Shown here: piece after piece, positions 1 through 64,000 of the stretch
How the letters are laid out: each line of letters opens with the position of its first letter
Numbering within the stretch: the stretch's first letter is position 1
Assembly (NCBI GenBank): GCA_030068075.1
Contig: CM057836.1
Span: forward strand, 64,393,788-64,457,787
Origin: Paguma larvata
Lineage: Eukaryota > Chordata > Mammalia > Carnivora > Viverridae
Reading direction: 5' to 3'
Length of the DNA: 64,000 bases
The notes under the pieces: model-generated
What the model was told of the DNA's origin: nothing
The model's database searches: none
Seen by the model: only the letters and a program-made list of their open reading frames with translations
Made by a program: the position numbers and the translations under genes

Positions 1-224
1 ATTTACTTATTTTACAGCATTCTCGAGTGGATCAAATGAAATAATAGATGTGAAAGCTTACTGAGTTGGATAGAACTTCAGATGTCAAGTGGCACTGTAA
101 AGAAAGCAAGAGGAAGAAAACACAATGGTAGAGACAGATGGAGGAGAGTGCATGAAATGTGTTTATGAAAGGATATTAATAAGCACCACTAGTGGCCTTC
201 CTTTTAAGAAAATCGCCATTCTTG

Positions 225-391
225 GGGTGGCTGAGTGACTCAGTTGGTTGAGCATCAGACTTTGGCTCAGGTCATGATCTCATGGCTCCTGAGTTCGAGC
301 CCCGAGTCAGGCTCTGTGCTGACAGCTCAGAGACTGGAGCCTGCTTCAGATTTTGTGTGTGTGCGTGTCTCTCTCTCTCTCCCTCTCCCTG

Positions 392-434
<43 letters not shown>

Positions 435-514
435 CACTCGCTCGCTGCCCCTCCCCCACTCATGCTCTGTTTTTCTTTGTCTCTCTCTCTCTCAAAATAA
501 ATAAACATTAAAAA
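225..514 (+). mobile_element. Carnivore tRNA-Lys SINE with long CT tract
   Basis: Head, body and tail are recognisable, with near-identical flanks (aagaaaatcgccattctt at 207-224, and aagaaaattgccattctt after the tail). The CT microsatellite inside (about 367-432) is expanded. Confidence 0.9.
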
Positions 515-761
515 GAAAATTGCCATTCTTTCTTTTAAAGATATGTCCCTGGATCAGGTTTTCTTGCTTTTTCTTCCTTTGTTTTTTCCTCCCTCCCTCC
601 CTCCCTGCTTCCTCCTTTCCTGGCTTCCTTCCTTCTTTCTAATTGGATGATTCATGCTTTTCGTGCTTAAAGAGAAAAGTAAGATATAGCTATTTAGGAT
701 TATTTAGCTTTCTGACACTGGTATTTACATTTACAGATAATATTTTATTAACGTATATTAA

Positions 762-19284
<18,523 letters not shown>

Positions 19285-19900
19285 TATTAAAAATGTAAAC
19301 AATTAATGGGGTGCCTGGCTGGCTCAGTGGGTAGAGCATGTGACTCTTGATCTCAGAGTCGTTAAGTCTGAACCCCATGTTGGGTGCAGAGATTATTTAA
19401 AAAAATAAATTTAAAAACATAAATACTTTATTATAGAGCAACTCGTTTTGCTTTAGTGAAGGGAAGAATGCAGTTCTGGTCAAAAAATACCCAAGTAGTT
19501 CTACCAAGTGTTAACGTGGACAACTTGTCAAAATGCTAGAGACAGGAAACCTTATTTAAGGATGCCTCCAAGTAGAAATCCTGTCAATGATATGGTAAAA
19601 GGGAACTGTGCATTATCAGTGCCACTGACTGTAGGAAGTCAGTTTATAGTAAACTTCCACTGCATGTTTTCGTTGAGTGGTATCAAGACAAGCAAACCTC
19701 CCTGAATTTAGCTTATGGCCAAAAATAGTGCCAAATATTGCTTAAAACTTTCTCAGTGTTAATAGTACTAGTGAACAAATAGTTTAAAAGTTCTAAGATC
19801 TCACACTCAACATTGAACAAGAATGTTCCCATGAACTGTACATTGCAAATATATCAGCCAAGCCACCCAAGGACTCAGGATAACTTAGCCTTTACATTTT
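19285..19900 (+). other. MTIF2: MTIF2 3' UTR / intergenic sequence towards RPS27A
   Basis: MTIF2 and RPS27A are tail to tail, with about 1 kb between the stop at 19284 and the RPS27A poly(A) signal at 20292-20297. Candidate MTIF2 poly(A) signals are ATTAAA at 19286-19291 and AATAAA at 19404-19409; the latter is supplied by a SINE. The true cleavage site cannot be decided from sequence alone. Confidence 0.5.
19309..19419 (+). mobile_element. Short SINE in the MTIF2 3' UTR
   Basis: Starts GGGGTGCCTGGCTGGCTCAG and ends in an A-rich tail. It is of the shorter type without the CT-rich body, and begins 25 bp after the MTIF2 stop. Confidence 0.85.
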
Positions 19901-19984
19901 TTATATATCAAACAAGACTGTTGTAGTCTTTTTTTAAGGTAAGGTGTTAACACCCGTTCATACCAGTGTTTCATCCCAGTGATC

Positions 19985-20125
19985 ATGTGGCAATGTCTGG
20001 ATACACTTGGTGGGAATGGTGTGCTACTGGCATCAGGTGGTAAAGGCCTATGCTGTACAGCACAGCCCCCACAACAAAGAACCATCTGATCCAAAATCTT
20101 AACGGTGCTGATGTTAGAAACTGAG
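19985..20125 (+). mobile_element. hAT-type DNA transposon remnant (MER20-like)
   Basis: The blocks GTGCTACTGGCATCAGGTGG and ACAGCCCCCACAACAAAGAA resemble the MER20 consensus as I remember it. No coding capacity. Confidence 0.6.
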
Positions 20126-20291
20126 AAATACAAACTGGCTTGTATCTAGACAGTTGATATTAAATACAACCTAATTCTACGAAAGTATATGTAGTTTATC
20201 AAAGAAAAGGGTGTGATACTTAAGTTTGATACTTAAAAACCACTCTTAAGTGACTGGAAAAAATTCAACAATTAAATGTTAGTTCATGTCT

Positions 20292-20297
20292 TTTATT
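20292..20297 (-). terminator. RPS27A: RPS27A poly(A) signal
   Basis: AATAAA on the minus strand, 13 bp after the stop codon's last base, fitting the short 3' UTR known for this gene. Confidence 0.8.
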
Positions 20298-20310
20298 AAC
20301 CCATATACAA

Positions 20311-22864
<2,554 letters not shown>

Positions 22865-22980
22865 CTTGGCGGCGGTTTCACCTGCAGTTGAGCAAAAGAA
22901 AGAGAAATCAGACGTAGGGAGACAGGAAAAAGCGCCCGGTAGCCGGCTGGGCGGAGAGAGCCCCAAGAGCACACACTCAC

Positions 22981-23006
22981 CGCAGATGGCGGATCGGAAA
23001 AGAAAG
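22981..23006 (-). other. RPS27A: RPS27A non-coding exon 1 with 5'TOP start
   Basis: The minus strand reads CTTTCTTTTCCGATCCGCC and then ATCTGCG|GTGAGT, with the donor after 22981. The pyrimidine run after C fits a 5' terminal oligopyrimidine start, as expected for a ribosomal protein mRNA under mTOR control. The exact start within 23002-23006 is inferred. Confidence 0.75.
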
Positions 23007-23322
23007 CTAAGCGCCGGCCCACGGGGTTTACCGGCGCCCCCGCCAAAGGCCCCACTTCGTAGGTGACCACACCAAATGCCGGACTGCTGTCACAGCGGCT
23101 GTCTAACCACATGCCAGACGAGGGCGTGAACCTCACTTCTCTTCTTTAGCCTGAACTTGTTTCTCTCTTTAACCTTCAGAATGCTCTCGAAATAGTAGGT
23201 TTAAACAAATAAAATGGCTTTAAACGGCTTTTCCCATACAAGCCACGTGGCTGGTAGCGTCTTTAAAAGAGGGTGGGGTTGAGGGGAGCCTCATTGAGGA
23301 AAAGGAAGGAAAGGAAAGTGTC

Positions 23323-23341
23323 TTCTGGGAATTGTAGTTTT
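23323..23341 (-). promoter_or_regulatory. ZNF143/SBS-like site (minus orientation)
   Basis: The minus strand reads AAACTACAATTCCCAGAA, matching the ACTACAAYTCCCAGMATGC-type element found in many divergent mammalian promoters. Binding is inferred. Confidence 0.6.
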
Positions 23342-23363
23342 ACACTGCTTTCTTTTCGTTTGG

Positions 23364-23383
23364 ACTACTGGTCCCAAGATGCA
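23364..23383 (+). promoter_or_regulatory. Second ZNF143/SBS-like site (plus orientation)
   Basis: ACTACTGGTCCCAAGATGC shares the ACTAC-N-TCCCA-ATGC frame with the site at 23323 and points the other way, giving an inverted pair about 20 bp apart. Confidence 0.5.
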
Positions 23384-23384
23384 G

Positions 23385-23453
23385 TTCCACACCCGCGGTT
23401 CCCTAGTTACTGTCTCCAAGCACTGGAGTCAGTGTTTGGAGAAAGGGATTAAG
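23385..23453 (+). other. CLHC1: Probable CLHC1 non-coding exon 1
   Basis: The sequence from about 23385 to 23453 ends in a good donor (TTAAG|GTGAGG) directly downstream of the ZNF143-like pair. The next plausible acceptor in this gene is that of the first coding exon at 29100. The 5' end is not determined. Confidence 0.45.
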
Positions 23454-24195
23454 GTGAGGAGGGAGCAAGGCCCAGGCGGAGTACTGCTTTCGGGGAAGGT
23501 GGAAACGGGTCAGAAATGACTAGGAGAAAATGTTAACAGGCGTGAGAAGGGTCGGGGAACGAAGGTATCGTTCACTTGGATACAGAGGCCGTGAGGGGCG
23601 GAGGATAAGCGACCAGATATCAGATGATTTGGCCTCCAGGGGAAGGAAATTCCTGTGGCCAGCTCCCGGCCGACCTAAAGATAGGTAGTATCTTAAAAAC
23701 CTTGAGCTCATCTTTTTCTGTCCCGTAGCCCCTCCTCCTCTTCAATCCCCAAATCTTTCCTAGTCTGAGTAAGGTTCTGGGCATTGTGTAGGTGTAGGAC
23801 TCCTTAGCGTGAAACAGTTTAACATGTTGAAAATCTCAGGAGTTTGCAAATTTTAAAATGAAGTCATGTGAGAAAGAAACCTGCAGAATGATTATTTAGT
23901 TGTAGAATTTCCAAGTTGGGACATTTCACTTGTGAAGATACCAAGAGGAAAGTTTTGTGTATGTACTTTGTGTACAAGAGTATGTGTAGGGTTCTTTCCT
24001 AGCACGGGGGACCAATTAGGAGCAAGTTACATCTTCTTCTGGCCTTTCTTCACTGAACCACGGAATCCTTTCTAATGTACCTTCCTAATGTCTTCTCTGT
24101 TTATCTCTCTATGCCCTCTCCTCTGCATCCCCATCCTCAACCTCAGATTCAGGCCGTCCTTAATTTTCTCCTGGAAGAGTTAATCTAACTTAAAA

Positions 24196-24400
24196 AAAAA
24201 TTTTTTTTTAAGTTTAATGTTTATTTATTTTTTGAGAGAGTGAGAGAGCGAGAGAGAGCTCGAGCCAGGGAGGGGCAGAGAGAGAGGGAGACATAGAGTC
24301 TGAAGCAGGTTCCAGGCTCTGAACCTGTCAGCACAGAGCCCGAATTGGGGCTCAAACTCATGAACCATGAGACAATGACCTGAGCCACCCAGGGGTCCCC
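24196..24400 (-). mobile_element. Carnivore tRNA-Lys SINE
   Basis: Minus-strand; the flank agttaatctaa is repeated at about 24178 and 24402. Confidence 0.9.
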
Positions 24401-24469
24401 AGTTAATCTAAATTCTAATCTGCCTTCAGTCTTTCTCTTTTTCTAACCAATCCTCCTTTTGCCTCCAAA

Positions 24470-24900
24470 ACGTTCTAAGAAGTAAAAGCAATTATGTCAT
24501 TATTCTACTTCACCTTTAGGATAAAATCCAAATTCTTTAGTATGCTATTCAGGCTCTGCTTTCCTTATAGCCTAATCTGTCAAACCCATTACACACTGCA
24601 CACTTTAATGACTGAGCTAATTGAGGTACCTAGCTTATGCTTTCTCATGCTTTGGCACTTCTAAGAAATCCATTTCTTCTTTCTGGAACATTCTTCGTCC
24701 CATATTCTGCCACCTAGTCCCCATCTTTACAATAAAACTCCTTCAAAGAGTTGTCTATACTCATTGTTTCCAGTTTTCCCCTTCCATAACTGAATCTACT
24801 ATCAAGCTTTTGTCCCTACCAAGCAATGGAATAGCTCTTGTGGTCAAGAATCACCCCCAAATTGCTAAATTTACTGGGCATTTAATATTATTTGATCAAA
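24470..24900 (+). mobile_element. L2 fragment
   Basis: AAAATCCAAATTCTTTAGTA with TTCAGGCTCTGC, and TTCTGGAACATTCTTC, are L2 3' blocks. Confidence 0.6.
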
Positions 24901-24913
24901 TAAATCTTTTTTT

Positions 24914-25138
24914 AAAAATTTTTTAACATTTATTTATTTTCGAGAGACATAGGGACAGAGCGTGAGCAGGGGAAGGGCAGAGAGAGAGGGAGACACAGAA
25001 TCTGAAGCAGGCTCCAGACTCTGATGAGCCGTCAGCACAGAGCCCGACGCAGGGCTTGAACTCACGAACTCACAGACCATGAGATCATGACCTGAGCTGA
25101 AGTCGGCCGCTTAACCAACTGAGCCACCCAGGCGCCCC
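24914..25138 (-). mobile_element. Carnivore tRNA-Lys SINE
   Basis: Minus-strand; nearly perfect duplication tgatcaaataaatcttt (24893 and 25140). Confidence 0.94.
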
Positions 25139-25159
25139 ATGATCAAATAAATCTTTAAC

Positions 25160-26460
25160 ACAGTTGATTACTCCCTCCCTCTTTGAAACCTGTCTTTCCC
25201 CTGACTTCCAAGATACCTCTCTCACTTGTTCCCTTGATACTCTCTTCCAGGCTTTTTTGCTGCTTCCTCTTGATCTACCAGACCTCTAAACTTTGGAGTG
25301 CTTCCAGGGCCCAGTCCTTGGACCTCTGCTTTATTGACATTTCCCAGGTCATTTTCATTCTGTCTCATAACTTTTAAATACCATTTATAGGCACATGACT
25401 GATAAACTTATCTCTCAGTCAGACCACTCACCTGAACTTCCCCTTCGCATATCCAGCTGTCTATTCAACACCTCTCATAGGCAAGCCCAAACTCCTGACC
25501 TCATGAAATCGCTCTTCCCATCTTCATAAATGGCACTTCCCATCTTCTCATCACTAAGCCCAAAATCTTCATGGTCATCCTTGACTGCTCTTTCATATCC
25601 CCATACCCTCCAATGCACAGCGGATCTTCTTGGCTTTATTTTCAATGTACAGAACACTTCTCACCACTTCTACTGCTGCCACTCTGATTCAAGCCACCCC
25701 TATCTTTGGCCCAGATTATTGCAGTAGCCTCCTGCCAGTTCTTCCAGCTTTGACCCTTGTCTTCACAGAGCAGCAGGAAGGATTCTTTGAAAATGGATGT
25801 CTTCTGCTCACAGCCCTCCAGGGGCTTCCCATCTCACTCAGAGTTAAGTATAAATTCCTATAAGGGAGGTTGTTGCTCCAGCACAAGAATGACAAGGCCA
25901 TAATCCAGGTTATTGTTCCTCTTGCCAGGTCTGCCTAGTGGAGGTGGCACCTTTTTCTAACCTGCACAAGGGTGCCTCATGGACTGGGAGTGGTCCTGCC
26001 TTCAGAGCCTTATATTCGACATGATCTGGCAGCTACCTCTCTGAGCTCATCTTTTCTCTCCCTTTCGCATTCTCTTGTAGCCCCACTGGCCTTCTTGTTG
26101 TTGGTCACACACGCTGTCCTGCTTTGAAGCCTTTGGACTTGCTGCTCTGTCTGCATCCACCACTCTTCTCCCAGGAATCTTCAAACTACTTTTTTCACAT
26201 TTCTAAAATGTTACCTTACCAGTGAGGGCTTTCCTTTTTCCCAACTTAATGCCTTGTATAAAATAGCACCCTCCTACTTTCCTTTCTAGTACCTGCTCCT
26301 TGTTTTATTTACTTATACAACTTCCTCCCATGTGTCATCTGTATTTTGTGCGTTGTCTGTCTTTCTGTTTGAATGTAACCTCCAGGAGGTTAGGGACTTA
26401 GTTTGGTTTGATGCTGCATCTCTAGTGTCCCCCGAACATTTACTGAATAAATAAATGCAG
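25160..26460 (+). mobile_element. Long L2 (ancient LINE) remnant
   Basis: It continues the L2 interrupted by the SINE. Recognisable blocks include CCCAGTCCTTGGACCTCTGC, the CTTCCCATCTCACTCAGAGT region, and the 3' end TTAGGGACTTAG, ending TTTACTGAATAAATAAATG. Confidence 0.6.
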
Positions 26461-27399
26461 CACAATATAAATACTGCACTAGGTAGTCTTCTGTTAGATG
26501 CTTTTCCGGATGTTTCCCTGCACTGTGCCACAGACGAGCGAGGTACCTTTCAGGGCTTTTGGAGTGCATTGTGTCCACCTCTGTCACAATGCCCTCTCTG
26601 CTCTGTAGCAATGGCTCATTAACTAGACCCAGTCGATTTGACTGAAAACCTTTGTCACTTGTTTTCTCTGTATCCCTATGTGTCTAATATGAACGAGTGA
26701 GGGAAAGATAATCTGAGTTGGTTTACATGACTCTGGGGCATTTGTAGATGCTAAGGAACAGTCACTTTAGCCGTGTTCTGGTTCGAGCGCACCGCAAGTC
26801 ATGTCTTCTGACCACACCAGATTACTGCTTGGTGATTATTGATTATTAAGCCGATTATTTATTATTAAGCTTTTTTTTTAGTACATGTTCTGCTAGAAAC
26901 TACAATGCACTGGAATGCATGTAGGTAGGGAAGGATATTGGGGAATGAGAACATTCTGGTTCTTGCCTACTGGGAGAGAGAGAGAATGTAAACACAAAGT
27001 CTCTATTACGGAGTGGCCGAATGATAATACCATGATAGAGGCAGTTCACAGCACCATGTGAGAATGTAGAACTTGACCAAGTTTAAGGGAATTCAGGGCA
27101 GCTTTCCTAGAGCTGTATAAACTGAAATCTGAAAAATGAGTAAAAGGCAAATGAATGAGAGTGGTAGTACAAGTGTATCTTGGTGGGGGCAAGGCGTGGT
27201 AAGGATGGAGAGAGGGAATACAGAAACGGGGAGAGAATTACACAAGACCCACAGGTAAGAGAGCAAGTTCATAGAGGTGGGAATTAGGGTTAAGGGGAGG
27301 ACAGGGGCTCAAAAAGTCTTGATTTGGACAGAGAAAGGGAGTACCCGGTTCTTATAGAGCATATAGGCTAAGTAAAGAAACGTGGATTTTACCCTAAGG

Positions 27400-27665
27400 A
27401 TAGTAGGAAGCCACTCATGTTCAGATGTAACTACCTACTCCCTTGTAGTCACAGCCCACAGCCCGTCCTTTCTCCTCTGACTGGTATCTTTTACTATCTG
27501 AAATTACATTGTTTATTCATTGTCTGTTTCCTCCGCTTGATTGTAAGCTCTAAGGAGCCAGGAACTTTATCTTATTTATTACTGGATCTCTAGCTATAAA
27601 ACAGTGTTAGCACATAGTAAACACTCAACAAATATTGGTCGAATGAATAAATAAGGAAATAGATT
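27400..27665 (+). mobile_element. L2 3' end
   Basis: TTGTAAGCTCTAAGGAGCCA, AGCACATAGTAAACACTCAA and AATATTGGTCGAATGAATAA form the typical L2 terminus. Confidence 0.7.
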
Positions 27666-28309
27666 TCTCACTTGGGAAAACTGTTAATCCATTTATGGGT
27701 TATTACCTTGTTGGAACTACTTTATGTTTATTTATAAATTGGTTTTTCATTATCCAGTTCGACAACATAAATTAGATTTTTTAAACTTTGAAATTATTTT
27801 GATGTCTCCCTCCCGCTGTGTATGACTCGTGGGAAGGATTTAATAGGCCATATATGTTATTTCAGATAACCGGATATCAATTCTATTGCTAAAACATGAT
27901 AAAATTGACTTAGACATTTATTCATTACAGAATATATGCACCACAATCATTAGAAGTCATATTTTTGGAAACTAACAACATGGAAAAGTGCTTTTAATAT
28001 TAAGTGAAAAACAAGAGGATACAAAGCTGAACATAAAGAGTGATCCTAATTTTTGTAATTAGAAAAACTGGAAGGAAATGTACCAAAATATTTAGGTCAT
28101 TGTGTTTGGGTGAGGGATTCTGGATGATTTTTGGTTTTTCATTTTCTTTTGTTTATATTTTCTAAATTTTATTTCTGAATATACATGGGCGAGGGAGAAG
28201 TTGGGAAGAGTTAGACATTTTTGAGCAAGCTATAGGTTCTGTTTGATGTTAATGTGAATAGTTTTCAGGAACCAACTTCTGTATCTAATTCTAACTGAAT
28301 AATGATTCT

Positions 28310-28500
28310 TTTTAATGTTTATTTTTGAGAGAGAGAATGCAAGCAGAGGAGGGGCAAGAAGAGGGAGAGACACAGAATCAGAAGCAGGCTTCAGGCTCTG
28401 AGCTGTCAGCACAGAGCCCTGTGTGGGGCTTGAACCCATGAACTGTGAGATCATGACCTGAGCCGAAGTCGGACCCTTAACCAAGCCAGCCAGCCACCCC
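28310..28500 (-). mobile_element. Carnivore SINE
   Basis: Minus-strand copy between tgattct flanks (28303 and 28501). Confidence 0.88.
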
Positions 28501-29100
28501 TTGATTCTACTAAACAAGCAATGGAATGTAGCTGCTTGAAACTGTACTCAGAAAAAGACTCTGTGTTATCTTTGATATCATTGATGGATGGGTTTTAGCA
28601 GAAGTTCTGACTTCTTACTTTTAGCTAGTACCTGTATATTAAAGATAGAGTTATGATCAAATTTATCATAAAATAAAGTCATGAGTTATTGGTAGCTATC
28701 ATGACTATGCCTGTGCCAACTAAGCACATGGGTAGCGAAGTATTTGACCTTGTTTGTGTCATGAGGGGGCTTCCAAATTAGTTTTCCCATGTGAAACCAA
28801 CAAAATGGTAAAACTACTGTTAGAAATATTGAATTAAACATGATACATAGGCTTGGTTACTAAGAAAAGGGCTCTTTATTAACTGGTGTTTGGTATTTCT
28901 ATCCCAGAGGTGTAGCACTTGACAGTAGAATAAATTAGACTTTTTAGTTCATAGGTTGAAATATTTATTTCAGAGATTCATGGGAATTTTTTCCCATGAA
29001 AAATACATTTTTAGACCAGATTTAATTTTTTATAAATTTATTAGAAATGACTTAATTTATTTTAAGCTTCAGATTAATTGTTGGTCTTTTTTTCTTTCAG

Positions 29101-63394
<34,294 letters not shown>

Positions 63395-63395
63395 T

Positions 63396-63580
63396 TTTTA
63401 AAAAAATGTTTATTTTGAGAGAGAGAGAGAGAGAGGCTGCAAGCAAGGGAGGGACAGAGAGAGAGGAGAGAGAGAGAATCCCAAGCAGGCTCTGTGCTCA
63501 AACTCACAAACTTTGAGATCAGGAACTGAGCTGAAATCAAGAGTCCAATGCTTAACTGACTGAGCCACCCAAGTGCTTCT
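63396..63580 (-). mobile_element. Carnivore SINE
   Basis: Minus-strand copy with a GA microsatellite at its tail. Confidence 0.88.
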
Positions 63581-64000
63581 GGAAATCATCTTTATATATT
63601 TTAATCTTAAACCAAATATATATATAAATGTCATTTATACATGATATTTACTCTGGACATAACTCTGGGATAAAGAATAACTAATTACATCTCATTTTTT
63701 CCTTCCTTTCTCTAATATAGGAACTTGAGCAGACAACTTGATTTTAAATTATTATATGGGGTTAAAGAATGAATAGCAGATTATATGAAAAATTTGGGAT
63801 GATAATTTTGAATTTATCATTATAGACATCAACTAAAATATTTTATTTGACAAAAATAATAATCATGGTAGAAACAAAATAATAGTGATGACAATATTTT
63901 AAAAAGAGATCTTCTTTCATTAAGTATCATAAGTAATGCAGGTAGTAGATAAGAAATGAGTTCCCTAAATAAATATATTCTAAAGGGGGGGGTCACTGTA
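63581..64000 (+). other. CLHC1 intron to the window edge, unassigned
   Basis: AT-rich; no further exon recognised before the window ends. Confidence 0.45.

Larger units (their letters stand above)
23454..29100 (+). other. CLHC1: CLHC1 intron 1
   Basis: This 5.6-kb intron between the probable non-coding exon 1 and the start-codon exon holds L2 sequence, SINEs at 24196-24400, 24914-25138 and 28310-28500, and unassigned AT-rich stretches (23460-24180, 26470-27390, 27670-28300, 28510-29100). Confidence 0.5.

Noticed and set aside
235..504. 89-codon frame rich in Ser-Leu repeats
   Set aside because: It is the CT microsatellite of a SINE read in translation, with no gene context.
19885..20133. 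82-codon minus-strand frame between MTIF2 and RPS27A
   Set aside because: It overlaps a MER20-like repeat, and no family is recognised.

Overview
The window is nuclear DNA from a carnivore, most likely a felid. Some three dozen SINEs of the carnivore tRNA-Lys type are present, with the felid-style head (GCGCCTGGGTGGCTCAG) and body (GTGCTGACAGCTCAGAGCC). L1 elements of the carnivore type and introns with canonical mammalian splice sites fit the same reading. Species assignment beyond Felidae/feliform is inference.

Three protein genes are present in the order MTIF2(+) > RPS27A(-) > CLHC1(+). From what I know of human 2p16 this is the conserved order, read from the opposite strand. (1) 783-19284: the last seven coding exons of MTIF2, the mitochondrial translation initiation factor 2, about 400 codons from the end of the GTPase domain to the stop. 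Upstream exons lie outside the window. (2) 20292-23006, minus strand: complete RPS27A, a ubiquitin-eS31 fusion of 156 residues, with five coding exons and a 5'TOP-type non-coding first exon. (3) About 23385 to beyond the right edge: CLHC1 (clathrin heavy chain linker domain containing 1), with a probable non-coding first exon and ten coding exons in the window. RPS27A and MTIF2 converge tail to tail. RPS27A and CLHC1 diverge from a shared GC-rich promoter near 23.0-23.45 kb that carries an inverted pair of ZNF143/SBS-like motifs.

Almost everything else is interspersed repeat. The MTIF2 intron at 2816-13319 consists almost entirely of an old, 5'-truncated antisense L1 (2861-12977). A nearly full-length young L1 (7055-12494, minus strand) sits inside it with both ORFs open (ORF1 297 aa, ORF2 1324 aa) and a matching 16-bp target-site duplication. 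CLHC1 introns carry SINEs, L2, MIR, hAT-type DNA transposon remnants and several L1 copies, including nested ones at 45.6-49.6 kb and 60.2-61.1 kb.

Main points for follow-up: the potentially retrotransposition-competent L1; an apparent 1-bp frameshift with a premature stop in CLHC1 exon 11; two GC-AG introns (RPS27A intron 3 and CLHC1 intron 7, the latter with a SINE directly behind the donor); and the divergent promoter. I found no CRISPR array, operon, phage or other microbial system, and no convincing previously undescribed system.
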